Of a stretch of 64,000 nt of DNA, positions 28,663 to 37,330 are shown one piece after another (position 1 is the stretch's first letter; each line of letters begins with the position of its first letter). Location: contig NZ_CP130649.1 of the NCBI RefSeq assembly GCF_030552895.1, positions 3,038,001 through 3,102,000 of the forward strand, read 5' to 3'. The position numbers were made by a program, and so were the translations under genes. The DNA is from Tatumella ptyseos. Lineage in GTDB: Bacteria; Pseudomonadota; Gammaproteobacteria; Enterobacterales; Enterobacteriaceae. The notes under the pieces were generated by a model. The model was not told the DNA's origin and searched no databases. It saw nothing but the letters and a program-made list of their open reading frames with translations.

Positions 28663-29538
28663 TTAAAACATCTGCATCAAGCGAATTTTGATCACACTTT
28701 CCGACTTAAATCCGTTTTCAATACTCGCGTCTCGCCCCCACGTCCCGAGTAATTGGGTATGGGAAGGGAACATGTAAGCCGCACCGAAGGAATATTTATT
28801 TTCTGCAGGTTTTCCCTGGCTAATACCGTCTACCGAGGAGTTTCCTCCCCACTCTTTGGTGTAGGAAGTACGAATATCTAACGCGGGGGTGAGCAGGTAC
28901 CGTAAGTGAACCTGCCCTTGATATAAGGTGTTTTGTGCGAGGCGGCTCGACTGCACGCCATAATCGTTATTATCACCGAACTTTGTTGCATCCATGCCCA
29001 CATCAAGCATCAACTTATCGTAGAGGGGGGTACTAAAGGCTACTTGTAAGGCGTATTTCCAGCGATTCTCCCCCATATTTAGGCTCCCTTCATGGCGATA
29101 ACGCCCTGTCGGTGCGTAAAGGAAAGGCGTCACGCCAAAGTAAGTTTGTGTCGTCGGGTTGTTGTAGAGCCAAACGGTGGAGGCCAGAATCAGATCCCCT
29201 ACCCCTTGAGTATCACCCATATCACTCCCCCCCAGACGTCCATTGACATGACCGAAAGGAAGTAAAAATTGTGGATCGATGGTAAAGCCGCCAAGTGTTG
29301 TAAAATGAATTACCCTTAAAACTGAAACATCTTGATTTAGTTTTGTGTCACGTTTTGTTGAATGTCCTTGTGAGACATAGTTCCCACTGTGGGAGTGGGT
29401 GTAGTAAAGTAGCCCAAGGTTAGTCCCAGCAGGCATAGCGGTGTAATCACCCGCATCAAAATCGATAGCTGAAGCCGTATTGCCGCCCCACCAAATAACA
29501 CTAATTACTAATATTTTCTTATAATTATATCTCTTCAT
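28663..29538 (-). CDS. Outer-membrane channel, phenol-degradation MetA family
   Basis: A 291-residue predicted beta-barrel with a signal peptide (MKRYNYKKILVISVIWWGG...ASA). It begins DFDAGDYTAMPAGTNLGLLY, the usual opening of the MetA-type "transporter" family. It ends with an aromatic-rich terminal strand (IKIRLMQMF), as outer-membrane proteins do. GGAGTGAG 7 nt before ATG 29538 supports this start. The family is found next to catabolic dehydrogenases, and here it is the first gene before the PQQ alcohol dehydrogenase, so substrate entry is the likely role. Confidence 0.8.
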   Translation of the reverse strand: MKRYNYKKILVISVIWWGGNTASAIDFDAGDYTAMPAGTNLGLLYYTHSHSGNYVSQGHSTKRDTKLNQDVSVLRVIHFTTLGGFTIDPQFLLPFGHVNGRLGGSDMGDTQGVGDLILASTVWLYNNPTTQTYFGVTPFLYAPTGRYRHEGSLNMGENRWKYALQVAFSTPLYDKLMLDVGMDATKFGDNNDYGVQSSRLAQNTLYQGQVHLRYLLTPALDIRTSYTKEWGGNSSVDGISQGKPAENKYSFGAAYMFPSHTQLLGTWGRDASIENGFKSESVIKIRLMQMF

Positions 29539-30093
29539 TTGCTCACTCCACGCTAGTACACCCCTCACCGGCTACTCGAATGATGATCACGGAATTCTTA
29601 TACTAAGTCTCCATGGTTTCATTCATCTGAAGGATTGATCCAATAAGAATTAGTATTGTCAAACCTAGCTTAAGAGTTAGGAAAAACAATACATCCGATA
29701 CAAATTACAAACAATAAGATCAAAATCAGAATCATTTAATTAGCAGTTTTAGCCTGTTTTACACATTAAAAAGAATTAATAAACAGAGGCACGTCACAAT
29801 GCTGAGTGACGAGCGTAAAAAAAACGGAGTAAAAACGAACAGAATGAAGGCGGTAGACAATGCAGACGGAAACGGCTGCGCGGAAAATGTAAAATCAGCC
29901 GTTGCACTATTGAGGGGAGAAAAAGAGGTAATTGAACACTGAGTCATGACAAAAATAGTGATTACCATGCAGTGGATGGACGTGTTGATAAGGAACGGTA
30001 GAGTGGCGATTAACCGGTTTTCTTCAGTATTAACCGGTAATAATCAATGTATCACTTAATTTACGCCACCCTCCTTGACCGATAATTATTCTC
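29539..30093. other. 555-bp spacer with promoter DNA and one doubtful small ORF
   Basis: AT-rich DNA upstream of the MetA/PQQ operon. It contains an open frame on the plus strand from ATG 29799 to TGA 29942 (47 codons, GAGG about 10 nt upstream, charged product). It has no recognisable family and may be chance. No RNA gene was recognised. Confidence 0.5.
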
Positions 30094-30594
30094 TTACGCT
30101 TCGCTACAACGAAGCTGCAAAAAGGTCAGATCTAGCCAACGACCAAACTTTATACCTACCTCGCGAAGCGTGCCAACCTCAACGAACCCCAGTTTGCTAT
30201 GCAAGCTAATCGATGCCGTATTCGTCGACTCGATACCGGCAACCATAATGTGTTTGCCCTGTTCAACCGCCAAGGGGATCAGAGATTGCATCAAACTTTT
30301 ACCGATACCCTTGCCCTGCATGGCCGGATGAACGTAAACCGAGTGTTCGACCGTATGGCGATAACCGTCCCAAGGTCGCCAATCCCCATAGGTGGCGTAA
30401 CCCGCGACATTACCTTGCTCATCGATGGCGACTAAGACTGGAAAACTAGCTTGCTGGCGAGCCTGTAACCACTCTTGGCGATTCGCTCTATCTACCGTGT
30501 TATCGTTCCAAATTGCTGTAGTGTTAAGGACTGCATCGTTGTAGATCTCGGCGATAGTTTCAACATCGCTAGCAATAGCATGACGGATTAGCAT
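30094..30594 (-). CDS. mnaT: MnaT/phosphinothricin-type N-acetyltransferase
   Basis: A GNAT enzyme of 166 residues very like E. coli MnaT (YncA), which acetylates methionine analogues such as the sulfoximine and sulfone. Conserved blocks are IAEIYNDAV, TTAIWND, YATYGDWRPWDGYRHTVEHSVYVHP and the acetyl-CoA loop MQGKGIGKSLM. VAGIESTNTASISLHSKLGF and GRWLDLTFLQL follow. ATG 30594 is preferred over an in-frame TTG at 30612, with GAGGTG seven bases upstream. It is divergent from an XRE-cupin regulator that may control it. Confidence 0.88.
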   Translation of the reverse strand: MLIRHAIASDVETIAEIYNDAVLNTTAIWNDNTVDRANRQEWLQARQQASFPVLVAIDEQGNVAGYATYGDWRPWDGYRHTVEHSVYVHPAMQGKGIGKSLMQSLIPLAVEQGKHIMVAGIESTNTASISLHSKLGFVEVGTLREVGIKFGRWLDLTFLQLRCSEA

Positions 30595-30657
30595 AGTAGA
30601 CACCTCGTTCAATATTCACTAAAGTAGACAAATTAAACACTATATTATTTATTCACT

Positions 30658-31236
30658 ATGAAAGATGAAATGTCTAGTAAAGAAGATGAAATTATTCAGC
30701 GTATTGCAGGCAAGGTCAGAGAAGAGAGAGAAAAAAAACATTGGTCGTTAAGTGATCTCGCCGAGCGTTCAGGTGTATCGCGCGCGATGATCCATAAAAT
30801 CGAACGGGCAGAAAGCAGCCCAACCGCGACTATTTTGGCTCGTTTATCGGCCGCTTTTGATATGTCGATGTCTCAGCTTCTCGCCGAAACTGATACACGA
30901 AGAGGTACGCTGATTAAATTAGCCGAGCAGCCGACGTGGACAGATCCTGAAACGGGATACTTACGTCGACAAGTCTCGTCTTGGCAGCTTCCTGTGGATA
31001 TCGTGAGTATTGAATTACCCGCACAGTGTTCAGTGACGATACCCACGGTATCTTATCCTGCTCGTCGTCAGCTAATTTGGGTGAGTGAAGGAGAGTTAAC
31101 CTTTACTGAGGGCGAGCGCGCGACGGTATTGTCCATAGGGGATTGCCTTGAGCTAGGGGAACCGACTGAGTGTACTTTTCACAACGCTACCGAGACCCTC
31201 TGTCGCTATACCGTGGTGGTGGTAAAGCCTGCATAA
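30658..31236 (+). CDS. XRE-family regulator with C-terminal cupin domain
   Basis: A 192-residue DNA-binding protein. The helix-turn-helix spans about 18-72 (WSLSDLAERSGVSRAMIHKIERAESSPTA). A cupin-like ligand domain follows from about 110 (RRQLIWVSEGELTFTEGE ... GDCLELGEPTECTFHNA). This is the SutR/PuuR-type architecture. Its position divergent from the mnaT-like gene, with only about 60 bp between the starts, suggests local control of that gene; the ligand is unknown. Confidence 0.88.
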   Translation: MKDEMSSKEDEIIQRIAGKVREEREKKHWSLSDLAERSGVSRAMIHKIERAESSPTATILARLSAAFDMSMSQLLAETDTRRGTLIKLAEQPTWTDPETGYLRRQVSSWQLPVDIVSIELPAQCSVTIPTVSYPARRQLIWVSEGELTFTEGERATVLSIGDCLELGEPTECTFHNATETLCRYTVVVVKPA

Positions 31237-31302
31237 CCGAGTCAGTGGTAGACTGAGCAGCCATCGATTTGAAGCCGTTCCACGTCCAAAGGCATTACTC
31301 TA

Positions 31303-31497
31303 TTACGCTGCGCGAATGGTAAAGGCGGTTCGTAATAACGCTTCCGCTTGATCGATTTTTTCAGCATCATTAAGGTGGTGTATAGCTTGAAGTAAACTTG
31401 GCAGGGTAATAGGTCGCTGTTGGGCAAGGAGTTGAAGTACTGTTTGGCCAATAATTTCTTCCAGAAATCCATCATGACTCACGATATTAGTATCCAT
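31303..31497 (-). CDS. Small YmgB/AriR-like protein
   Basis: A 64-residue helical protein. GFLEEIIGQTVLQLLAQQRPITLPSLLQAIHHL...AEALLRTAF follows the helix pattern of E. coli YmgB/AriR (LGQAVTNLM...ILSLIHSLE...DVIRKTLEIVL), a small dimeric protein tied to acid resistance and biofilm. AGGGA about 8 nt upstream supports the start. A longer frame on the same strand (31242-31475) is a shadow without family resemblance. A second AriR-like gene is at about 36.26 kb. Confidence 0.6.
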   Translation of the reverse strand: MDTNIVSHDGFLEEIIGQTVLQLLAQQRPITLPSLLQAIHHLNDAEKIDQAEALLRTAFTIRAA

Positions 31498-31749
31498 ATT
31501 ATAATCCCTAGAATTCTCTACAATTTTTTATATCAATAACTGTAGAACAAGCCTTTAATTAACTCTACTCGTGAGAAAGTGAATACGTTAAAAAGTATTT
31601 CACTTAGTAATTACAGTCAGTTTAGAATTAAATTAAAATTTATATATATCAACATCATAGTGTATTAAATATAGAATTAAATTTTAATATTTGCGAAAAA
31701 AAATAGATAAAATTAAAATTTACCTCACGAATTTAATGAGGTCGTCAAT

Positions 31750-33123
31750 ATGTTCACTCTTTTAAAATCCCATTTAGTGGTTCTTCGCCCGAGTGAGCAA
31801 CCTGATTATATTTTACGCTTTTTAATTTCACAGATTGAACAAGGGAATCTCGCCCCTGGATATAAGCTACCTTCTGTACGGGAATTATCGTCTCAACTAC
31901 AGATTAACTATGCCACTGTGCAAAAAGCCTATCATCAATGTAAATTGGCAGGCGTTATCACCTCACGCCCTGGAAAAGGCAGTTTTATTAGCCGCCGCGG
32001 AATTGTTGAAGCGTTACAAACTAGCCATGATTTGACCTCGATGAACTCGCCGCTGAGCGAGCACTCTGAAGCGTTATCCTTAGAATTAAAACAGCAAGCC
32101 ATCTCATCGGTCTACGACTATGATTTTCGCAAAATTTTTCGCTACCAATCCACACTCGATAACGTCGACATTCGTCAAACAGGTCTAGATTGGTTAGGTA
32201 AAAAAGTCCTTCAGCCATCGGTAAATCGGATTTTACCCTGCGCGGGAATTCACGAAGGCTTACTTGCGCTATTTATCCTGCACCAGAGAAAAGGTACCAT
32301 TGCGCTCCCTCACTACTTTTATTCCGGTTTAAAATCGATTATTCAACTGATGGCGACCCCTTATGTCACGATACCTTGTGATGAGGAAGGTCCATTACCC
32401 GAAGCCTTAGCGAAACTGTGTCAGGAAAACCAGATTAGCGCGCTATATATTAATCCCAATATTAATAATCCAACCACCGTCACGCTTTCAATTAATCGTC
32501 GGCTTGCGTTAGCGGAAGTCGCCAAGCGCTATCACCTATCGATCATCGAAGATGATGCCTATGGCGCCCTTTCCAGCCAAGGAATAGCGACCTTTAGTCA
32601 GATCCTCCCAAGCCAAACATGGTATTTAAATGGGCTATCGAAAAGCTTCGCCCCGGGGATGAGAATGGCGTGGGTTTATGGTCCATCCGAAGCCGATACC
32701 CATCAACTGTGTCAGGTCATGGGGGCATTAAAAGTAGGGGATAACCCTCTGACTCACCAGATTGTTCATAAATGGATTAGTTCTGGTGTTGCTCAACGAA
32801 CCGCAGAGGAGACTCTCAAAGCAACTAGGGTAAGGGTGAAGTTATTTTGTCGATTATTCCCCGATGATAACTTTAAAATCTCCGAGGATGGCTTCCATGT
32901 CTGGTTTAGTTTGGGTAAGAAAAATGCTTACGAGATTGCTTTCCTACTGCAACAGGCAGGAATTTCTGCAACCCCCTCCAACGAGTTTAGTTTTGAAAAA
33001 AACGATGAGAGCTTTTTACGTATTAGTTTAAGCGGTTACAGCTCCCTTTCAGCATTAGAAATCGCGCTAAAGAAATTTCGCGATGTGTTAAATACCCTCT
33101 ATTTAAAGCAGACCCAGATATAA
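31750..33123 (+). CDS. MocR-type GntR/aminotransferase transcriptional regulator
   Basis: A 457-residue fusion. The N-terminal GntR winged helix (about 22-85) includes GNLAPGYKLPSVRELSSQL and NYATVQKAYHQC. It is joined to a fold-type I aminotransferase domain with the PLP-lysine motif NGLSKSFAPGMRMAW (about 298) and IIEDDAYGALS (about 270). MocR proteins use PLP or aminotransferase ligands to control vitamin B6, GABA or taurine genes. It is followed 2 nt later by a frame containing ylaC, and the genes it controls are not evident. Confidence 0.9.
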   Translation: MFTLLKSHLVVLRPSEQPDYILRFLISQIEQGNLAPGYKLPSVRELSSQLQINYATVQKAYHQCKLAGVITSRPGKGSFISRRGIVEALQTSHDLTSMNSPLSEHSEALSLELKQQAISSVYDYDFRKIFRYQSTLDNVDIRQTGLDWLGKKVLQPSVNRILPCAGIHEGLLALFILHQRKGTIALPHYFYSGLKSIIQLMATPYVTIPCDEEGPLPEALAKLCQENQISALYINPNINNPTTVTLSINRRLALAEVAKRYHLSIIEDDAYGALSSQGIATFSQILPSQTWYLNGLSKSFAPGMRMAWVYGPSEADTHQLCQVMGALKVGDNPLTHQIVHKWISSGVAQRTAEETLKATRVRVKLFCRLFPDDNFKISEDGFHVWFSLGKKNAYEIAFLLQQAGISATPSNEFSFEKNDESFLRISLSGYSSLSALEIALKKFRDVLNTLYLKQTQI

Positions 33124-33133
33124 GGTGAACGAT

Positions 33134-33589
33134 ATGAGCGCAGTACAAGAGATCTTACAACGCGAACTCACACGGATTAATCTTGAGGAGAAACGCGATG
33201 ATAAGCTAATTTTCGATCCACGTTTTGTGTTCGAAAAAAAAGGCCTCTACGCCATTATGCTCGGGATGTTTATCCTAACTATAGGGCTGCTTATCTATTC
33301 GGATATTTTTAGTCGTCTCGATGTGTGGATATGTGTAGCAATTTTTGTCTTATTAAATGGCTTTTTCTTTTTCCATATCACCCCGTCCTATCATCTCGAT
33401 GATATCGATAAAATTGCATGGAAAAATTGTTATACCGGTGAATGGTATCGAGAGGTCCCAGTGCGATCTGCCGTTATCGATCAGATCCTAAACTCTGATC
33501 AAGTCTCTGATCAGAGTAAGCATGAGATCCATCGCCTTCAAGCCTTGGGGGCTGAAATATTCTTTCGTGACCTGGCGAAAATGCACTAG
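33134..33589 (+). CDS. ylaC: YlaC-family inner membrane protein
   Basis: A 151-residue protein with two membrane helices (about 40-60 and 65-85). It shares with E. coli YlaC the blocks EEKRDDK, LLNGFFFFHITPSY, DDIDKIAW, CYTGEWYREVPVRSAVIDQILNS and a similar length (156). The function of YlaC is unknown. ATG 33134 lies about 7 nt behind AGGTGA; an in-frame GTG at 33125 is less well placed. It follows the MocR gene almost without a gap, probably in one transcript. Confidence 0.85.
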   Translation: MSAVQEILQRELTRINLEEKRDDKLIFDPRFVFEKKGLYAIMLGMFILTIGLLIYSDIFSRLDVWICVAIFVLLNGFFFFHITPSYHLDDIDKIAWKNCYTGEWYREVPVRSAVIDQILNSDQVSDQSKHEIHRLQALGAEIFFRDLAKMH

Positions 33590-33683
33590 CTCCTCTTTGT
33601 CATATTTCTTGTATTTCGTTACGTCGACAGTGATTACTTTTAAATTGCTAGTCACTGTTTGACGATAAGCTCCCGTAAGCTTA

Positions 33684-33707
33684 ATGCCTCAATAACCTTG
33701 GAGGCAT
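33684..33707 (+). promoter_or_regulatory. Hairpin covering the Shine-Dalgarno of the 58-residue secreted ORF
   Basis: ATGCCTC pairs with GAGGCAT (7 bp, 10-nt loop). The 3' arm contains the GGAGG that serves the ATG at 33712, so a folded leader would hide the ribosome site. Confidence 0.5.
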
Positions 33708-33711
33708 CAGT

Positions 33712-33888
33712 ATGAAAAAATCTTATTCCGCACTATTGCTTATAGTAATCTCATTAGCTACCAGTGCTCACCCCTCACATCCACGACTTTTCCTATCTCC
33801 ATCCCATCAGTATCGCCCTCAATGTCCCGACACTGCCGAGTCACCCGATGAATTTATGCAAGGCCCGCTTCGTGAAATAAAACGCTAA
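33712..33888 (+). CDS. Small secreted protein, unknown function
   Basis: A 58-residue ORF starting behind an ideal GGAGG (8 nt spacing). It has a clear signal peptide (MKKSYSALLLIVISLATSA) and a short mature part with three histidines, several prolines and one cysteine (HPSHPRLFLSPSH, PQCPD). No family is recognised. The stop overlaps the start of a second ORF (TAATG). The strong ribosome site and signal peptide favour a real gene over chance. Confidence 0.6.
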   Translation: MKKSYSALLLIVISLATSAHPSHPRLFLSPSHQYRPQCPDTAESPDEFMQGPLREIKR

Positions 33889-33989
33889 TGGCGTCGGAAG
33901 ACTGGTATGAGTTTTACCTCTCCAGTCTCCATCGACTTTACAATAAAGAGGAATTATTGAGTAAATTTGGTTTTTTAGCTGAAAAATAA
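33888..33989 (+). CDS. 33-residue ORF coupled to the secreted protein
   Basis: The start codon overlaps the previous stop (TAATG), so it would be translated by re-initiation. The product MASEDWYEFYLSSLHRLYNK...EK is acidic and aromatic, with no signal peptide. It may be a real micro-protein, or the displaced tail of a once longer gene that lost its frame; sequence reading cannot decide. Confidence 0.35.
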   Translation: MASEDWYEFYLSSLHRLYNKEELLSKFGFLAEK

Positions 33990-34026
33990 GAAGATAGTGG
34001 ACCCACTCTGCAAACTACTATTCACT

Positions 34027-35256
34027 ATGCCAAACAAAAAACAAATCACCCCTCTAAAAGCGATCATTGCTGCTATCAGTGGTTACGCAATGGATGGATT
34101 TGACCTCTTAATTCTTGGATTTATATTACCTGCAATCAGTATCAGTCTTTCTCTTGATTCAGCACAAAGTGGGGCCTTAGTGACTTGGACCTTAATTGGG
34201 GCAGTAATTGGCGGAATACTTTTTGGATTTCTCAGTGACCGCTATGGCCGTATCAAAATGCTGACCACGACTATCTTAATGTTCGCGATCTTCACTGGAC
34301 TCTGCGCGTTGTCGCAAGGCTATTGGGACTTACTGACCTACCGTACTCTAGCGGGTGTCGGTCTTGGAGGAGAATTTGGTATCGGGATGGCCCTTATTGC
34401 CGAGACATGGCCAGCGCACAAACGTAATCGTGCTTCGGCTTGGGTCGGTATGGGATGGCAGCTTGGCGTATTGCTCGCCGCAATGATTACCCCGCTTCTA
34501 TTACCCATCATTGGCTGGCGAGGAGTTTTTTTAATCGGCTTGCTCCCCGCATTATTCTCTTTTTTTCTACGCCACGGAATGGATGAACCCGCGGAATATC
34601 GTCAGGTTCAGCAACAGAAACCTCGATTAGGCTTAAAAAAAAGCTTAGCTATGTTATGTCGTGACCGCACGACAACCAAAGCCAGTCTGGGGATATTTAT
34701 CCTCTGTTCTGTACAAAATTTTGGCTATTACGGATTGATGATCTGGATGCCCACCTATCTTTCTCAACAATTCGGTTTTTCGCTCACCAAATCAGGTCTG
34801 TGGACTGCTGTCACCGTGCTGGGCATGATAATCGGTATCGGTCTATTTGGCTTCTTAGCGGATCGATATGCCCGTTGGAAAATTTTTATCCTCTATCAAC
34901 TGGGTGCGCTAACGATGGTAATTCTTTATGCGCAACTACAAGATCCTATGACTATGTTAATTGCGGGTGCGGTAATGGGGATGTTTGTCAATGGCATGGT
35001 CGGGGGTTATGGCGCGTTGATTTCTGATACTTACCCAACTGAAATTCGTGCAGTGGCTCAAAATGTACTGTTTAATCTTGGCAGAGGAGTCGGGGGCTTT
35101 GGTCCTTTGGTAATGGGGATCATTACGAGTCACGGCTCCTTTGTTCTCGCCATCAGCTTACTCGCTATCCTCTACTTACTGGATATCATAGCAACATTAT
35201 TCCTTGTCCCTAGACAACAGCCAACGGCTGAAGATCTCTTGGGAGCCATCGGATAA
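34027..35256 (+). CDS. Major facilitator superfamily transporter, metabolite:H+ symporter type
   Basis: About 409 residues with 12 predicted helices. The MFS signature GFLSDRYGRIK lies between helices 2 and 3, with a second copy GFLADRYARWK between 8 and 9. TYRTLAGVGLGGEFGIG and YPTEIRAVAQ are typical of the aromatic-acid and sugar-acid/H+ symporter families (PcaK, ShiA, sialic acid types). The N-terminus runs directly into helix 1 with DGFDLLILGF. ATG 34027 is chosen although it lacks a good Shine-Dalgarno; a GTG at 33997 is in frame. The substrate is unknown. Confidence 0.85.
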   Translation: MPNKKQITPLKAIIAAISGYAMDGFDLLILGFILPAISISLSLDSAQSGALVTWTLIGAVIGGILFGFLSDRYGRIKMLTTTILMFAIFTGLCALSQGYWDLLTYRTLAGVGLGGEFGIGMALIAETWPAHKRNRASAWVGMGWQLGVLLAAMITPLLLPIIGWRGVFLIGLLPALFSFFLRHGMDEPAEYRQVQQQKPRLGLKKSLAMLCRDRTTTKASLGIFILCSVQNFGYYGLMIWMPTYLSQQFGFSLTKSGLWTAVTVLGMIIGIGLFGFLADRYARWKIFILYQLGALTMVILYAQLQDPMTMLIAGAVMGMFVNGMVGGYGALISDTYPTEIRAVAQNVLFNLGRGVGGFGPLVMGIITSHGSFVLAISLLAILYLLDIIATLFLVPRQQPTAEDLLGAIG

Positions 35257-35263
35257 TATTCTG

Positions 35264-35296
35264 CCGTCTTCGTTGGTACGCTTTTGGCGAAGGCGG
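35264..35296. terminator. Hairpin after the MFS gene
   Basis: CCGTCTTCG pairs with CGAAGGCGG (9 bp with one wobble), followed by GTTT on the plus strand, directly after the transporter stop. A weak intrinsic terminator. Confidence 0.45.
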
Positions 35297-35405
35297 GTTT
35301 GAAAGCGTAGCCGCTTGATAAATGCTGTACATGAGCTTTGGGTTGAAATAATAGTGGTAAATATTATTATTTTTACCTCATCTACGGTACTGCACTATAG
35401 ATATC

Positions 35406-35606
35406 CTAAAGCAGATATCTATAGATTAAATATTTAAAAGCGGAAGACAACAGCATATAAATAATGCCTGCGGCTAAATAGATAAAAGCGAATTTTAACG
35501 GCCGTTTACTCAACTCTTTTTTTGCGCAAAAAAGCATAAAAGCGCCCCATAGCACACCAAAAACGAGAGCATTTATCACCGCTTCTGTTGCGTTAGCTTC
35601 CATCAA
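35406..35606 (-). CDS. Small two-helix membrane protein, unknown
   Basis: A 66-residue protein with two hydrophobic helices (about 8-28 and 40-60) separated by the basic loop CAKKELSKRPLK. No family is recognised. It stands alone at the left edge of the AT-rich island, with the opposite strand to the transporter. The basic loop between helices and the normal composition make it more likely real than not, but it has no good Shine-Dalgarno evidence. Confidence 0.5.
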   Translation of the reverse strand: MMEANATEAVINALVFGVLWGAFMLFCAKKELSKRPLKFAFIYLAAGIIYMLLSSAFKYLIYRYLL

Positions 35607-36258
35607 TCCACTTCCCCATCAGCTCTCTATTTTTCTCTAAATAGTACTAATTAATATCACGAATAGCTATCGAACCAAAAAATAACCAAATACTATAGTA
35701 ATATAGCGGGAAAATAGTCTTTTTTTACTTTTTAAAATTCATATAAATATAAAATGGATTGAATAGTTGTTTTTGAGAAAAAATAGCTCTATTTATTTTA
35801 ATAAAACTAGATAAACCTAAAAGCTCTTTGCTAATACGACCTATCGGTAAGCTCCTTCTCGGCATAACTCGGTGTATTGAATCAAAGGTAGACGCTGGTT
35901 AATGAGAACCTCAGAGGTAATAATCAAGCCCCCGCTATAAGTCATCGAGCTAGGGTAAGGAAGGACCAAAGCTCCCGCGCTTGGTGATATACTGCTAGCC
36001 GAGTAGGTAATCTAGCGAGTTTAGAGAGTAAAAAGATTTACCAACGTCTGTGTAGGCATCTGCTTCGGCGAATGCCTTGAGCTAGGTTAAATTTTTTAAA
36101 ATTTTTTTATGAACCCACATATCGCTAAGCCCCAGCGTACATGCGGGCTAGGCCAAATTATGTAGAATATCCGCCGTATAAAATTGAATATTTCTTAATA
36201 CTTACCAGAAATTAATGGTTTTATATGTTAGGCTGCTAACTGTATAGCATGTACATGG
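35607..36258. other. 652-bp gene-poor stretch
   Basis: AT-rich DNA with short dyads (for example AGCCC/GGGCT around 36128-36152 and GGCAT/ATGCC near 36055-36080). There is no open frame of note and no recognised RNA. It looks like decayed or purely regulatory DNA at the start of the AT-rich island. Confidence 0.4.
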
Positions 36259-36468
36259 TTGGAGGGTATCAAAATCAAGGAAATAGACCTGGGTATTCCC
36301 TTAAGAATTATTGGACGAGCAGTACGGCTGATGGTTGAAAGTGATTTAGCTATGGGGAAGGAAGATATCATCGCCCAAATACATACGATGAGTCTGTCAG
36401 TCACTGATGCCGAAGAGCTTATCTATTATCGGTTAGCTATCCAAACCGTAGCGAGAAAAAGTCATTAA
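36259..36468 (+). CDS. Second small YmgB/AriR-like protein with a non-ATG start
   Basis: A helical protein of up to 69 residues. IIGRAVRLMVESDLAMGKEDIIAQIHTMSL...ELIYYRLAIQTVAR lines up with YmgB/AriR (LGQAVTNLMLSGDNV...IILSLIHSLE...VIRKTLEIVL) better than the copy at 31.3 kb. No ATG opens the frame. The TTG at 36259 overlaps a strong GGAGGG, and the codon at the right distance from that site is ATC (36274). The exact start is therefore uncertain, and a rare initiation codon is possible. Confidence 0.55.
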   Translation: MEGIKIKEIDLGIPLRIIGRAVRLMVESDLAMGKEDIIAQIHTMSLSVTDAEELIYYRLAIQTVARKSH

Positions 36469-36475
36469 TCTACTT

Positions 36476-36733
36476 TTACTTTCCACTTAGCCGACAATCT
36501 TTTATTGCATAGTTTTCGTTTAGTTCCGGCGCTTTACACCCTGATTTTTTTTCGTGAAGTGATAAAACGATTGATTTCAATGCAGAAATTTCTTCACTAC
36601 AAGTTGCTTTCGATAACTTATCTTGAAAGACGTTTAACAGAGCGTCGAGAGTAATCGCCTCTTTGTTATCGAGCAACTCAACTGATACTTCACCATATAA
36701 ACGATCTATAGTTTCTTCAGGGATTAAAGCCAT
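36476..36733 (-). CDS. Hypothetical 85-residue protein
   Basis: A soluble, acidic and helical protein (ETIDRLYGEVSVELLDNKEAITLDALLNVF...LSLHEKKSGC) with three cysteines and no signal peptide. No family is recognised. It converges with the AriR-like gene, leaving 7 bp between the stops. GAGGAA lies about 12 nt before the ATG, slightly far. The helical pattern is loosely like the AriR-type small proteins nearby, but too weak to name. Confidence 0.5.
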   Translation of the reverse strand: MALIPEETIDRLYGEVSVELLDNKEAITLDALLNVFQDKLSKATCSEEISALKSIVLSLHEKKSGCKAPELNENYAIKDCRLSGK

Positions 36734-37330
36734 ACCGCGCGGATTCCTCTACATTTTTACTGAAATAATTTTACTTAATTTCCTCGACGACTCAACCCCC
36801 AAAATGGATTTTATCCCTACCTGTTCTAGCCAGGGACTATGGTTAATAAGGAATGTACGTTAAGTCTTTTATTGATAATGTTTTTTCATCAGAAGATTAC
36901 TCGTTTTTTGGACATAGTTTCTTTAAGAGAGTACTGAATAAGAGTGAGTGAGCGAGTTAAAGATAGTTAATTATTAACTAAATATTAATTACTTAATAGT
37001 GCCCCCCTTAAATTTTTCTTTAAGTTGTTGCCACTCCTTTACCTATAACGCAGATAGGGTCGCTTAACGCTGATATGTTCGAGGACATAGTTAATGATAC
37101 TAAGGCAGTAATTAATTATTTAATATGAAGATTATTATGGGACCATTCACTTACTTTTTTCCTGTTACGGCCAGAAGTATTTAGTTGCCTGTTGAAATGC
37201 TTTCGAATGATGGTTTCTAGCTTATTTAGGCACCTAAAAAATTTTCACATAATATGCATTAGCATGGGGTTTAACGTATTTTGGATAGCGAATGGTAAAG
37301 TATTATTAATATCTTTTAACAGCTTAATAT
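36734..37330. other. 597-bp gene-poor AT-rich stretch
   Basis: No supported gene. A 32-codon frame from ATG 36853 to TGA 36951 (MYVKSFIDNVFSS...) has a poorly spaced AAGGA and may be a remnant. No RNA gene or repeat was recognised. Confidence 0.4.

Noticed and set aside
29759..29968. 69-codon minus-strand frame rich in F, S and T
   Set aside because: Unbalanced composition from T/C-rich DNA, no ribosome site, no family; better read as chance.
31242..31475. 77-codon minus-strand frame overlapping the AriR-like gene
   Set aside because: Its 31303-31475 part is a shadow of the better-supported AriR-like frame, with basic, low-complexity sequence.
33590..33683. Terminator hairpin ACAGTGA/TCACTGT after ylaC
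   Set aside because: The 18-nt loop is long and the following T-run is only two bases; not strong enough to list.
35607..36258. Possible small RNA or mobile-element remnant with several dyads
   Set aside because: Dyads are short and unrelated, no promoter-terminator pair was found, and no known element was recognised.
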